A stretch of 64,000 nucleotides of DNA. Source: Petunia secreta. Its lineage: Eukaryota; Streptophyta; Magnoliopsida; Solanales; Solanaceae. The notes beneath the pieces were generated by a model, which was not told the DNA's origin, did no database searches, and saw nothing but the letters and a program-made list of their open reading frames with translations. Location of the stretch: NCBI GenBank assembly GCA_029990175.1, contig JARKIP010000053.1:16324001-16388000 (forward strand). The letters run 5' to 3'. Positions 1 to 12,204 of this stretch are shown here, in pieces. Numbering within the stretch: the first letter of the stretch is position 1; every line of letters starts with the position of its first letter. A program made the position numbers and the translations under genes.

Positions 1-1450
1 GGAACTTTGGGGTTCATCAGGTCCGCGGGGGTTAACTCAATTACTGTCAATTGATCACCTGAGTTGATTTTCATATCTTCAGGAGTGTCCTTATCTTTGC
101 TTGTCGTTTTGGGGTGCATAGTGTCCTTATCTTTGCTTGTCGTTTTGGGGTGCATACACCTTCTATAGAAAAGATCTGGTTCACTCGATCGACCACCGAT
201 CAGGAGCCGCTATGGAGACTGATCTCCCAGGCCCCCAATATGTAGGCTAAGTCAAGAGCTTGAATTATGGCTTCATAATCTGCTTCGATGCTCGGGCAAC
301 TTGCGGCCTTGTGAAAGATTCTCTTGGTGGGTGTTTTAATCTACAGATAAAGGTCGACCTCTTCCCCTTGAGATACACACACTTATGGACTACCTAATGC
401 CTGGGATCAATCATCTCTGCACTCTTTATCGACTTCTCTGCCTCTGATGCTAATTTTTTAATAAAATCTACAATGAAACCCTCTGGGGTTTGTCACCTGA
501 TGGTCGCTCGTGGTTAATAAATGATATCATATTCTCCCAGCTCCTCGTCCCATTCTCCTAACCTCTGCGAGAGCTCGGGTTTAGATAAAATGGTCCGAGC
601 GGTACTGAAGAAACCACACTGACCGTATGATTAAGATAATACGGGCATCACTCCTGCGTCACCATGACTACGGCTGCCACGAAGTGGACATGTAACGGGA
701 GGCATTGGTCTGCCTACAGAAATTCCTTACTGGCATATTTTATGGAACTGTTTCCCATCTTCTTCCCGCGTAAGGACCGTATTCCACGCCACTTCCGTGA
801 TTGCGACGCACAACAATAGGTGCTCTCCATGAACTGGTTCAGCTATCGCCGGAAGCTATAGGAGATGCATCTATACTTGTGTCAATACCTTACAATAATG
901 TATCAGCCATCCGGGTTCTTCATATTTTACCAACACCTCGGAAAGCTGGTACAACTGTTATGCAGCCTTAGGAATTAGATGAATCATCTCCGACATCCGT
1001 TCTCTTAGCTCCCCTACATCTATTCTGGTGTGAATCTTTGTTGATCATATTCATTTTTGCTTTCAGCCTCGTATCGAGGCTTCTTCCAGATGCTGGAAAC
1101 TCTCCAAGCGAGGATCGCTCACTTCGTAAGTCGCTGATCCCGCACGAGGTCGGGTATCTGAAGACTTGGTGAAGTGTTGAGGGTACTCCCTTTATGTTGT
1201 GTATCCACAGCCGCCCTAGGATAAAATCATATGAAGATTATAAATCAGTACCTGAAAGGGTGTTATGCTCGTCACGTCCGAAATATATATTGCCAGAGCT
1301 AATTCCCCGACAGGTTTTTTTACGGATGCTAATGAAGCTGGTTATCCTACAGGGACTCGGAATCATCCACCGATGCTGGCCTGTCTTCTGTAGTATCTCA
1401 AATCGAATGATGTTGACATCACTCCATGGGTCAATCAGAGCTCGCTCAAT

Positions 1451-2908
1451 CTAAAAATACATCACCTTGATCGGGACTATGAGAGCTTCCTGGTGCTCCC
1501 CTTCCTCTGCTACTGGGCTGAACACAATTGGACAAGCAAGTAATTCTGATGCTTCAGTCCCTCGAGTTTCAATCGACCTAGATGTCGTGAAGATTGCGTT
1601 GACGCTCCGCTTATCCTTAAGTTCGGGAGCTCTTAATCGCCTCGTTCTTTCTTCAATCAAGTCTTTGAGATGTCCTTCCTTAAACAAATTCTCAATTTCC
1701 AGCATTAGGGCCTTGCATTTGACGGTGGCCTGGCCGTTGGTTTGATGAAAGTTGTAGTAAGTCGTTGAGTTCCTCCCAATCGCGCCCTTGATAGTGGGTG
1801 GCTAACGCACCCTAGAGCCTAGTTTCCGAAAGTGATTGGCAACTAGCTCCAATGCGTCGACCTGGAACCCTAAGTCTTTGAAGCTATGAGATTTTTTTCT
1901 TTTCCCTGAGATCCGCTACCTCGGGAACTGCTTTGCTTTCCCGTCCCTGCTTGACTCTGAATCCTTTCTTTTGTTCTCTTTCCTTCACCTCCCCCTTTAG
2001 AGATGGAGTGCATTCTCGCTTTCTCAGTGTGTCTCCACTGGGGTCTTGAGACTGTTCCGGTTCAAGATGGAGCTTCTCAATATGCCTCTGATGCAGGGTA
2101 TTCCATGTGGTCACTGGGTGTTAAGTGAGACTCCAATGTAACTCTCGGGTGGCTAGTGAACCTGTGGAGTTAAGACTCTTGCCAAAAGCTACCACGACAA
2201 TGCTGTCAGGAACTGGAGAGAGCTCTATGTGTTCCCTCTAAAACCTCTCTAGGTAGTCCTTCCGTAGTTCGTTGTCATGTTGTGAGATCTCAAAGATGTC
2301 TTCCATATGCTTCTCCCAATTGCGAGCTCTGAAGTGTGCCTTTTTGAACAAATCCTGCATCCAGGTGAATGATTCGATTGAACTTATTGGCAGCTGAATG
2401 TACCAAGCGAGGGACCCTTTGGTTAAGGTCGAGCCAATAATCTCTTCATTAGAGCGGATTGAGTTTCTTTTTCACTAATCTCGTTCTTTTTGATTACTGT
2501 TTAACAACCCGCAATATGCTCGTCCAGATCGGTAGTTCCGTCGTACTTAAGATTATCCGGCAGGCGGAATTACTTTGGTACGTGGACCGGTGCAACACTT
2601 GCCTTATATGCATGCTTATTGATCTTCTGCTCATCTATGGTGGTAACCTGAGGTGGAGCACTCGACATGTTACTGATCCGATCATGGATGACCTTCATCT
2701 CCTTTTGGATGTACTGAATGACAGGTGTTCCTTTGAGATCTTGGTTGTTAATTGCTATGGATCTGTAGAGTATGGCATCCTTGTTGAGTCTTCGATTAGA
2801 CACGGATGATGGTGGCTCGTTTGCGAGTGCTTGTCCTCGTGGGGATGCCGGCCTCTGATATGATCCAGCAACTATCGCTCCTAACTTCTTGGCCATGGCT
2901 TCGGCCAT
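1451..2908 (-). pseudogene. gag pseudogene of the decayed gypsy element
   Basis: The N-terminal part (2908-2570) is open for 112 residues and is polar, as expected for the region before a plant gypsy gag core. The gag core follows in broken frames: around 2440-2200 the minus strand reads a 'GSTLTKGSLAWY' stretch, then an 'IESFTWMQDLF' and an 'LRKDYLERF' segment, matching the retrotransposon gag core pattern (W-Y ... F ... L-F). A stop interrupts this segment near 2258. Another open piece at 1705-1451 leads into a protease remnant in which an 'ALIDPWSDVNII' stretch lies where the catalytic Asp loop is expected, with its usual small residue altered. Confidence 0.7.
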
Positions 2909-3178
2909 GCTGGTCGAGTTTTGCTCTGCCCGTACTTCCTGGTTCTTGAAGAGACCAATGAGGAATTACTTAAGCCCGAAGTTATTTTCGCATGGCTGAT
3001 CATCTTCCGCATTACTGGCCACATGGATCAGATCCTTACCAGGGTTCTTTGCCTGTCTGTTAGGATCACTGAGATCCTTTATGGAATCGTCTACCGCATC
3101 GGCAGTGTTCTTAGGAACTTTTTCGTTGTCATCTGACATGATTGCATCTTTTTCTTTGTAGAAATCTATAATTCCTAG

Positions 3179-3196
3179 GCCTCACGGTGGGTGCCA
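3179..3196 (-). other. Primer binding site of the decayed gypsy element
   Basis: The minus strand reads TGGCACCCACCGTGAGGC directly inside the presumed LTR edge. It begins with TGG, complementary to a tRNA CCA end, and lies on the gag side of the LTR. It marks where the leftmost element's internal region starts. Confidence 0.55.
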
Positions 3197-3199
3197 AAC

Positions 3200-3705
3200 T
3201 ATTTAGGCTTAAATTTGCTCATTTAGGTAAACCAATTAAATTTGTTAGAGGGTCACAATCAATACAGTAAATATGCAGGAAAAGTAAGTAAAACTGAGAG
3301 AAAAGTAAGTAAAATTGAGAGAAAAGTAATAGACAAGAAAGTAAAGAGTTTTATTCCTTGAGAATAGCCGAATTCAATGTGAATCACTTGATGTACAATA
3401 TAATGTAAGGAAGGATATTTATAGTAGAGATTTACCCAGTCCTAATTATGGTAACATACAAAGACTAATAAGGCTATGAGCCTATAAACTCAAGGCGGTT
3501 GGTATATACGAAACCCTAACTAGGAGACTGTAAACGCTAAGGCGGCAGGATGCCTATCTTGCATTCTATGCATGTGCTGGCTGAGAAATCATGGCTTGAG
3601 GAGCAGGCATATATCTTCTGCGCCCGGTGACTTGTATGCTAAGTCTAGTCTCGCCAGCTGAATTCATATCCCCATAATTGTAGGTTGCATATTTTTTCCT
3701 ATACA
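3200..3705 (-). repeat. Probable 5' LTR of the decayed gypsy element
   Basis: This stretch follows the PBS on the outer side and has a TATA-like CTATAAAT on the minus strand near 3412-3425, as expected for an LTR promoter. The inner edge is probably a mutated TG (TATTTAGG at 3200). The outer edge (CA at 3704-3705) is a guess because no second LTR copy is in the window. Confidence 0.4.
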
Positions 3706-6640
3706 AGCGGTTTAAGGCTTTCAAACATTGTAAAGTTCATTAAGTGTAAATGGTCATTAAGGAATTAAAGGGTTATACACCTAATATCTATAACTTGAGG
3801 GTTATTCCTTATATTTCCTAGACAGAGTACCCAAAGGACCCGAGTTACACTGTATTTGCCTTGTTAAGTACCAAAATGGAGCAAGAGTTGTTAACTGATG
3901 TCCAAAGTGGTAATTGCAGTATAACAAGTGTCAAAGGTCTTGTTCACATAAAGATTAAAAAAATATTTTAAAGTAATGGAAGAATAGAATATGTTAAAAT
4001 TTCAATCTGATGCCTTGATGGTTCATCAAAAGAACCATGTGACAGTAAGAGAACGTTTTTCCTATCAAACTTCAACCTAATATCACATCCTAGATTCTAA
4101 TATATATTTCCAGGGGTAGGTTCGAAATCGTGTGCCCAGGAGTTCTTTAGATTTTAGGACCGTATTTCCTGAATACGCTCGAGGCCTAATATAATTTTGA
4201 CTGCTATTCATCAATCAAATATATTTTTAACCGTGTTATGATGCAGAGGAATAATGATTGCTTGGAAAGTAAATTTTTCCAGTGTAACAACGACCGAGTT
4301 TATTTTTTGGTAGAGTTTTTAGGCGTGGAGTGATTGAGGGGTATTGACGATAATGAGAGAGAGGGGAGGGAAATGGGGAAGGGTGTCTGAGAGAAGCAAA
4401 AATTAGGGAAGTAGGAGTAACTTATCTCGGTAGATATGTCATAATCAAAGCGGTCACGACTGAAGGCTATCAAAAAAGTCTAGCTACATATTAATTCACT
4501 TATCTAGAGATAGAGCACATTTAAATCAAATATTGGAATTCAATACTTCGAAACGGAGGGACACATGTCTGACCGTTACTTGTTTCCGTATTTGTACCAC
4601 CTACAAACATTTCGATGTCCAAAGTTTTTGTCGAAATTCCTGTGAATTCTAGTGGCAAAATAGGAAGCAACACTTGTTTGAATTTCTAATATTCTGTAGT
4701 TCCTATCCCTGAGAGAAGTGGAAGGAGTTGGGAGGATAAGCTTTATTTTACTTAAGAAATAAGCAGCTCCGTCTGCAAGCCATCAATAAAATCAAGCTAT
4801 ATATGATCATGATAGTATATTGATTCACGCTCTCCTCTATGAAAAGGTTCTTCCGTAGTCACTCTCAATAAGACATCCATTCCCCTTTCAAATGAAAGAG
4901 AACTAGACTTTTCTCTTCATCATTGAAATCCGCCATTCAATTGCAGTGCGGTGCTCAGGTCTTCTTTACTTTATGTCCTTCCAATTATGATGCATCGCGA
5001 AGTGCTAATATGTGATCGGGTCGAGCGATGGTTAGATATAGGAGTGGCTTCGTCGGCTTGGATTGAAAGAAATGGATTTGATTTATAAGCTTTTTGAGGC
5101 CAGTTTGGATGAGAATGGGCAAGTTATGGGTTTAGTATGGCTTTCCACTTGAAGAAGCTCACCCCATTGTCATTTAAATGGCAAAGTTGCTGAAGCGAGT
5201 CTAAAAGCCAAAGATCAGGTGCAACGTTCAGTTCGACCAGATATTTTTTTTAAAAACAATTGTGCCATACGAACTGTTCAATTAATTTATTGTGGAAATC
5301 AAAATTAGATTTTTCAAAACTGTCTCAATTATATCGGTTTCTCTTTAGTATTGTCACAATTCGATTATTTTTCAATCATTTTTTCCGCAAACCGTCAAAT
5401 AAGAGTCATAAATGAAGTAACATGGTCAGTAAAAATTTATATATATGATCGACTCTAATTTGTTTGGACTGAGGCAAAATTATTATTATTTATTGTCGTT
5501 GGTAAGAAGAGTTGCTATTAGAATTTCTCATTTGTTATATAAGGTAATCACAAAATTTAATACAATACAGAAGCAAGACAATATATAGATAAGTACTGAC
5601 AACTAAATGGTCAGCATACTATATTTAAAATAGTTCATGCATTTTCATTCTCCTATATTGATCTATCATAGATTGTCACTTTCTAAATTGTACAAGAATT
5701 CAAAGCCATCAATAGAACTTTGGTCTAATATATCTTTAAATGAATCAAGGGAATTAAATGCTACAAATTAAGAAATGACAAGAGAAATTTATATCACACA
5801 AGTTGATAGATATTAATGAAGTTATGACATGAGAATTGAGTTTAATAAAATTTAAATATCCAATAAGATAAATAAAATTCTCAAAGAGGACAAAAATCCA
5901 ATACCTCAGCCACTTGGTGGCGTGACACTCAAAATCGCTGATAACTACAACTGATTTACTTTCGAATGGCCTATAAGGGCTAGTCGGGGAGTTGAGCTTT
6001 GGGTGTTGATTACCTATAGGCTTGTATATGTTTACATCACCTCAAGGCAAAAGACAGAATTATCCTTAAAAGACATTGTCACTCATTTTGGTGGAGATAA
6101 TTTGGTCTTCTATACAAAAATAAAAAAAACTTAACGCTATTCATCTACTTTCCCCTCTCACCCCTTCCTCTCTCGATTCCTAATTTCTTTATTTTTCATT
6201 ACACCAATTTCTCTTCTTCTATAATCCACGAATGGAGAAAAAATAAAAATTTTAGGGTTGGTTGGGGCTATTGGAGTGGGTCAATGTGAGCATATTGATT
6301 TGAATTGTGTTATTTCTATTAGATTAACTTTTCAATTTTGTAGAATTCTTATTTTGGTTTTACTATTTACCAGAAGATTTTTGAAGCTTGACAACTTTTT
6401 TGTGTGTGATAATTTAAGTGCTTTGATTGGAAGCTATATCAACGGTTACTTGTGCGTGCAAAGGGAAATGACATGATTTCAAGTTATAAAAATCATGATA
6501 AAGATAGTCTGTGAGATCACATACACTGTAGAAGCAAATACAGTTGTAATTGATATAATAGGTTCAGTGGAAACTTTAATAGAAATTGGATTAATTAACA
6601 ACTTAAGTGAAGAAGAAAAATATTAGAGAATAGAGGACAT
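3706..6640. other. AT-rich intergenic DNA, no gene recognised
   Basis: I find no open frame with family features, no tRNA and no clear element boundary in this 2.9-kb stretch. The longest open frame (72 codons at 6258-6476) has no recognisable motif and sits in AT-rich sequence, so I do not call it a gene. Pyrimidine-rich and purine-rich blocks near 6140-6230 and 4340-4400 could be old transposon ends, but I cannot pair them convincingly. Confidence 0.5.
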
Positions 6641-6642
6641 TA

Positions 6643-6850
6643 AGATAAGAATCAAACCAACAAAATCAATTTTTGGGTGGAAAGCTCTTTTATTTTCTCA
6701 TTAATCAAGTGGGTATTTATAAGTACAAATTTCTAACCTAACTTAGTAGCCAAGTTTCTTATGAGCCGAGATACAAAATCTAAACCCGACATAAAACCTA
6801 ATTTACTATAAATACATAAAAAAAATATTAATTACACAATATAGTCTTCA
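6643..6850 (-). repeat. 3' LTR of Ty1/copia element (left copy)
   Basis: This ~208-bp sequence is a diverged copy of 32894-33126. Shared blocks include AGAATC..ACCAACAAAA, GGGTGGAAAGCT, AACCTAACTTAGT-like and GCCAAGTTTCTTAT, in the same order and orientation. The minus-strand PPT-like TTTGAGGGGTTAA lies just inside it (about 6851-6865), which makes this the 3' LTR of a minus-strand element. Confidence 0.75.
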
Positions 6851-6985
6851 TTAACCCCTCAAATTGGAGCATGAGGATTCCGAATGCCCACTTGCAAAGG
6901 AAATAATTAGAATGTACTCGTTCCAAAGCCACCGTAAAGATATCGGCCAATTGAGTGTCTGTGGGCATGTATCCAGAGCGATCGT
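6851..6985 (-). pseudogene. copia RNase H 3' end remnant
   Basis: This short block between the copia 3' LTR and the chromovirus junction reads, on the minus strand, like the end of a copia RNase H ('GYMPTDTQLADIFTVAL' type). It stops abruptly at about 6985, where plus-strand chromovirus integrase begins. That is a deletion junction rather than a clean insertion, because the chromovirus 5' LTR, gag and most of pol are absent. Confidence 0.6.
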
Positions 6986-7240
6986 TCCTCCCGAAAGTGT
7001 ATTCGAGATCCTTCCAAAGTGATTGAGTTTGATCCTGCTCAGCTGGATGTGAATATAGCCTATGAGGAGTTTCTAGTTGCCATAGTTGCCCGAGATGTCT
7101 GAAAGCTTCATTTGAAGCAGATTCTGATGGTTCGAGTGCGGTGGCGCTACTTTTCTCATGAGGAGGACACTTGGGAGCTTGAGTCTAGCATGCGTGAGAG
7201 ATATCCTCTTCTCTTCGATGACTCAGGTAGGATCTTAATT
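6986..7240 (+). pseudogene. Chromovirus integrase C-terminus and chromodomain, truncated
   Basis: The plus strand reads the end of a Del/Tekay-type gypsy polyprotein: 'QLDVNIAYEEFLVAIV', then 'VRWRYFSHEEDTWELE' (the chromodomain core, W..H..E.TWE), and finally 'MRERYPLLFDDSG'. One in-frame TGA falls between the two blocks near 7100. Chromodomains at this position are characteristic of plant chromoviruses, where they are thought to guide integration to heterochromatin. Everything upstream in the element (5' LTR, gag, RT) is missing. Confidence 0.8.
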
Positions 7241-7396
7241 TCTAAATCTTAAAAGATCTTATCAGTATTTATGTTTTCGGTTCTGTATGGTGTGATTATG
7301 TCCGTTAAATAGTTTTTGAAAGTTGGCGTAAGATTTTTCGTCATTCATGTGGAATCTGCTCTAGACTCTGGCTCGTCCGGGGACGAACGAGAGTCT

Positions 7397-7409
7397 AAGT
7401 GGAAGAGAA
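7397..7409 (+). other. Polypurine tract of the chromovirus
   Basis: The purine-rich AAGTGGAAGAGAA directly precedes TGAAACGAGC, the likely first bases of the chromovirus 3' LTR. Its position, downstream of the chromodomain and abutting a TG, is right for a plus-strand priming site. Confidence 0.6.
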
Positions 7410-8826
7410 TGAAACGAGCTTAGAGAGTCGTTTCAGGGTTTTGAACTCCGATTAGCATGCTGATAGTCTTAAAAATTCTGTAAGTTCCATTAGGACATGT
7501 CTGTAAAATTTGAGCTGATTCGGACCTCGTTTAGTAAGATTTTAAAAGGTTTCCGTTTCAGTTGTCGGTAAAGCTTAAAAGAGGTTTTCGAGCTTGATTT
7601 GAGAAAATGAGCTCCGATTACAAATCTAAAAGTTGCATTAGGTTCGTATGGTTTTTATCATCTATAGGAACTTTCAGAAGTAAATTACAAGGTCGTTCAG
7701 ACAAATTCTCTAAAATTCCAAAAGATAGGAAATTGACCTCTTTCCGTGGGAGCCGTATTTTGAGTTTTGGAGATCCGATTCGAGTTCCGTCTTTGCGAGT
7801 ATGTCACACAAGTCTTGTATGACTTGTTTATAAAATTTGGGGTCATTCTGAGCTTTGTAGGATCCTGTTTGGTCCCAAAACAGCAGCAGCTGTTGCTGGT
7901 GCAAAAAGCTGCACTGTAAGCAGCTTATTTCACTGTATAAATACAGCTTTTCAGCCATTTCGGTTCTAAATGATTTTCAGACATTTGAAGACTATTTCAA
8001 GCTAAAATCTAAGCATAAAGTTTTTAGAAATTATCAGATATCAATCCTATAACATTCAATCATGCTAATTCATGATTCTTGCGCTAGAATCTCTTGAAAT
8101 TGAATTGGAAAATTCGGTTAGGACCTTAAAAATTATGAAATTTGATGAAATTGAATTCAAATATAAAAACTAATGATACCATTGAACTCGTGAAATTATG
8201 AGGAGTCTGAAAATGTATATTTTGGATTTTCAACTAAGCCGGCCTAGGGGTATTTTTGTAATTTTTTTCTCTTTCATTGTCTAAAGGCTAAATACTCTTT
8301 CTCGGGCACTTATAAGTGCGTGTATATTTCTTTGGCTCAGAAAGGAGTTATTCTGAGGGTCATCGGGCAGGAAAGGAAGTTATTCAGTAGTTATCCTGAC
8401 CTAAGATTCAAGGTAGGTGATTTATCCACTTCTTTGACGGCCTTTGGATGATCTATGCACGCGTTCTTTATGTGAATAGCTGCCGACAGGGCGTACTTAT
8501 TACGCCGCAACTTTGTTATGTATTTTCTGGTTAAATTTTCTTGATTTTTGGGCTATTATGTCATTTGAGGGCATGAGGATTCCGCCCTAGGAGCAGGAGG
8601 ATTTCGCTCCTTGCATCATATTGAGGGTAGGACGATTCCACCTCGGAGTAGGAGGATTCCGTTCAATTTATTGAGCACATGTGACACCTTTTATTATGAT
8701 TGCATTCATTTCATATCCTTACAAATGTTGTATATGACTACTACTTGCCTATTTGTACATTTTTATTTGTTATACACCGTTACTTACCATTTCCCTGGCT
8801 AACTTAACTAATTTTTGAGTTAAGTA
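7410..8826 (+). repeat. Chromovirus 3' LTR, left part
   Basis: This LTR starts at TGAAACG after the PPT and is interrupted at 8826 by the Ogre insertion; it resumes at 29883-29888 and ends at 30396 (GTCGTGTCA). Combined length is about 1.93 kb. It contains short internal repeats near 8570-8660 (GCATGAGGATTCCGC, GCAGGAGGATTTCGC, GTAGGAGGATTCCG). Open frames inside (e.g. 7607-7822, 8611-8802) show no family features and I do not call them genes. Confidence 0.7.
8822..8826 (+). repeat. Target site duplication AAGTA, left
   Basis: AAGTA immediately precedes the TG of the 5' LTR and is repeated at 29883-29887 directly after the CA of the 3' LTR. Five bases is the usual size for Ty3/gypsy integration. 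Confidence 0.95.
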
Positions 8827-9142
8827 TGTAATCACCTAATTTTGGCTAAATTTATTTCTAATTAGGACGCTAAAATTTGAAAATTAACAAAAATCACTTG
8901 TTACGTGCTTATTGTTTTGATTCTATAGTTTAAATATGATAATATTGCAAAATTATGTGGTTTTAATTTTAGTTGTGCGTGTTTAATCAAGTCTCAACGT
9001 TCTGATGGCTATCTATAGAAAAATAAATAGCCCAATTGCTTAATCCAATCAGCCCACTCTCTTTTGGCCCGTCCAAATTCGGATTGATCTCCACCCTTGG
9101 ATCAACTCTAATCCAATGGTCCTCATTTCCCTATCCTTTAAG

Positions 9143-9150
9143 TATATAAA
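9143..9150 (+). promoter_or_regulatory. TATA-like box, upstream LTR promoter candidate
   Basis: TATATAAA is followed within ~35 bp by a CA-rich initiator-like region (CTCACTTCACACC), then a GC-rich block and a consensus splice donor (GGTAAGT) at 9465. The arrangement resembles a plant gene promoter plus first exon. The same box recurs in the 3' LTR at about 26619. Confidence 0.45.
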
Positions 9151-10851
9151 GCACCAAACACTCTCCATTTGCTCACTTCACACCCTAAGCCTCTTGGCTT
9201 GGGGAAACTATGCTGAAATTTTTGCTCCTCGCCGGGAATCTCTCTCCGCCACTGCTCCACCGGAGCTCCGCCGTCGGCCACCACGCTGCCGCCGCCGGCC
9301 ACCACCTCCGGTGGCCGGAAAAATACAAAATGTTCATCAATCCAAAGATCTCGACCTCCCCATTCCATTTCTCAACTTATTTTCTTCAAATTCAAGGCCG
9401 TTTGACGTAGATCGGGCTTTGAAGTTTCGGTCAAAGTGTAACTCCGGCGACCCTTCTCTTTCCGGTAAGTTTTTGGTCTCCTTCTCTTCCCCTCGCCTTT
9501 CTCTACCTCTTCACATACCCGTTTCTTTTTTTTTTTTTCTCTCGTTCGTTCTTTCTCCTATATTAGTTTCTATGCTTTTCTTCTTCTTATATTTCTTCCC
9601 TTTTTTCTGTTTTTGTTTCGGATTGTGATAAACCGTTTGGAGGGGCTGTTTTCCGTCAACATTGAAGGGAGTACGGTGTTTGTTTGTTCGGTTATAGTGG
9701 CTGTTAGGCTGAGATGAATCTGGAGGCTGTGATGAGGATGATTTGAGGTCTGCGACTGTGATGTTTGTCTTTGCAAGGCTGAGGCGTATAGTGATGCTGG
9801 GATGATGAGCTTATTGACAACGCAGTGGTGCTGCGACGACGACAAATGCAGTGGTGTTTGGTGATGCTTTTGCTTGGCGTTGGTTAGAGAAAATCTAATT
9901 TCCATTCCTTTCTTACTTATTATAATGTTTATTAGTATAATTGTTTATCGATTAGATTTAGCAATAGTTACTTATGAGTTAGAATGTTGGAAATCTTGGC
10001 TAGAGTACTATCAATCTGTGTGTATGTTGCTTATGTCTATGAAATCATGCTTTCATTGTTAGTCGAACTCACACTTGAGTATCTCATGGCTGCCCATTCA
10101 TTGGAATATATTGTTTGGTCTTGTTCCAAGATTGAAAGTTGTGTTCATTTGGTTATCCATGGTTTTTGGTTAAATATAAGCTCAAGCGTACCAAGCATGT
10201 TCTCTAGTTTGCCAATGTTGTTAGTAGTGTTCAATGCTTGGAGTAAAAGTTTTTGTCTAGAAAAAAGCTTATTTCCTTTGCATAGTTGGTGTCTATTTTA
10301 GCATTGAGTTGCATCTTGAATAAACTTGTTGTGAAATAGCATTCTACCAGAATAGAGTTTGTTTGGATTTGATGCTTGCTCTCAAGTATAGTCAGCATGT
10401 TTCAGTTTGCTTGGGGGTTGTTTGGCACCTATGCATGTTTCATGAGTAGCTATCTTGTCCTAACTTAGTTTGGAATCTGGTTAGCTTTAGTTTTGCTTAG
10501 TTAGTATATAAGGTTTGTAGGCTAGAAATAGTTTTCCTCAATTATTTAGTTATTAAGTTGGATTTTAGTGTTAAGTCTTTTAAAAGAAAAATCTGAAATT
10601 TTTAGTTTGAAAATTCAAAACAAGTGCTGAAATTTGTAAGATGAGAGTCAAAATAAGTCAATATGTTGGGTAGAGTGTGCTAGCATAAATAGGGAAATTT
10701 TCAGCTTTTACTTTTTGGTTGGTGAGAGGGTATAGCACAAAAATGGAAATGCAAATCTTTTGCATTAATGGGTGTTGGTTTTTGCACCAACAACCCATTT
10801 CCCTCCTTTTTTTACTTTAACTTTTCCCCCTTTTTTCACTTTCATCTCTCT

Positions 10852-10861
10852 CCTATATATA
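10852..10861 (+). promoter_or_regulatory. TATA-like box, second LTR promoter candidate
   Basis: CTATATATAC follows a long pyrimidine-rich tract (TTTCATCTCTCTC) and precedes an A/C-rich start-like region (CTACACAACTAGACACACA). This is the more typical plant LTR core promoter of the two. If used, the R region would begin near 10885. Confidence 0.5.
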
Positions 10862-12171
10862 CTAGCATTTACTACACAACTAGACACACATTAACTCCTC
10901 TCAACTACCTCAAAAAGAGCAACATTTCAGATCTGGAAAAATAGAAGCAAAACACAAAAAAAAAACTTTTTTAAAAAAGAAGGCAGTAGAGGAGCAAAAA
11001 TATAGCAAGAAAGAAAGGGTTTTTGGGTCTAGGTTATTATTTCAAAAGGGTTGTCATTTGTGGCTGTTTGTTGCTTTGGAGTGGTAAAGTCGTTGGGCTT
11101 GTTGGTAGGAGCTTGCTTGGTTTGAATCTTTGCAAAGACTTTTTGAAAGTTTGCTTCACTAGGTATTTATCTTCTACCTTCTTTTTTTTAGTACACATGA
11201 ATGATGAATGTTATATTTAATATTCATGTTAGAAATTTAATATATAAATGTGATGTTTTCTAAGAAATATGTTGTTTTCTTTGTTTCATTTTTGTGTATA
11301 GACATCATTAATGGCCTTTAGATTTTGTAGTCTTAAAACTCATAGGCTAAATTTAAAATTATAGGTGCAAAAAAAAAAAAAAACAAAAAAACAAAAAACA
11401 AAAAAGGGACTTGTAAGATAAACTGAAAAAAAAAAACGTACAGAAACTTGGTTTTGAGTAAAAATTGCAGAGATAGGCAATTTTAACTAAGGATTAGGCA
11501 AATGGAGCTGAACTAGGATATTTTCGTAAAAATTGTAAAATAATGGACAATGGTGTAAATCCTCAAAAATGTAGTATACACAGAAATTTTAAATTTGTAA
11601 ATCTGGCTAAAACTTGAAAGAAACATGCAAATAGGACACAAGTGCAATTTTGTCAAACGTATCTGTGAATCTGAAAAAACGAAAATGGGCCTCATATTTT
11701 GCAAATCTGGCTTTCTTTTTGTTACAGCCTTTAAGTTTAAGGCTATAATAAACTAAGTGAAACAAAAATTTTGCGAATCTAGTTCGATTAATTTCAGTCT
11801 TTTAATGTTAAGCCCCAATAGTTTTTTAATGTAAATTTAGTAAGTTTTTTTTTTTTTTTTTTTTCTTGATTTAATGTGAATTGCGCTTGTTTTTTGTAAA
11901 TATTAAATTAAGCCACATTTAATCAACAACGTCGGAAGCAAATGCGATACATGTAAAAATCCGTAAAATAGACCAATCCTCTGCGAGGTTGGAAATGCGT
12001 AATACATTTTAGCTAATATGAGTTAAAGTGTTAATCCATCCGATCTTCCGTGAAGTCGGATAAGAATAACATTTTAAATTTTTCTGAATTAAAGTTTAAA
12101 ACGGCAAAATAATACAACCATATTTAATAAATCGAAAATTGCGTCAATAAAAGCAACTGTGCTTGGCACAG

Positions 12172-12204
12172 GACTCGAGGGTGCCTAACACCTTCCCGCG
12201 AGTC
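12172..12204 (+). promoter_or_regulatory. Conserved stem-loop near the end of the LTR
   Basis: GACTCG (12172-12177) pairs with CGAGTC (12199-12204), and the inner GGTG pairs with CACC around CCTAA. A smaller hairpin, CTGTGC-TTG-GCACAG, lies just upstream (about 12157-12171). The copy in the 3' LTR starts at 29646. A structure here could act in RNA 3'-end formation or in strand transfer during reverse transcription; that role is inferred. Confidence 0.5.

Larger units (their letters stand above)
1..3200 (-). mobile_element. Decayed Ty3/gypsy (Tat-like) retrotransposon, gag to RNase H
   Basis: Reading right to left on the minus strand, the order is a PBS-like site (about 3196-3179), gag (2908 to about 1500), a protease remnant (about 1500-1330), a gypsy RNase H fragment (about 870-760) and a second RNase-H-like fragment (about 330-240, with an EADYEA-type motif). 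This order is that of a Tat-lineage element. Stop codons and frameshifts are frequent and most of the reverse transcriptase is missing, so it cannot encode a working polyprotein. The left edge runs off the window. Domain identity rests on residue patterns read by eye. Confidence 0.75.

Noticed and set aside
1194..1745. Plus-strand open frames opposite the gag pseudogene
   Set aside because: They are shadows of the minus-strand gag-protease reading frame, which shows real family patterns.
6258..6476. 72-codon plus-strand frame
   Set aside because: AT-rich, no motif, no splice or promoter signals beyond chance.
9116..9628. 170-codon open frame in the Ogre 5' LTR (and a 199-codon relative at 26592-27191 in the 3' LTR)
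   Set aside because: It starts upstream of the TATA-like box, runs through a splice-donor-like site and homopolymers, and the two LTR copies differ in length only through a T-run. No family features; treated as LTR sequence.
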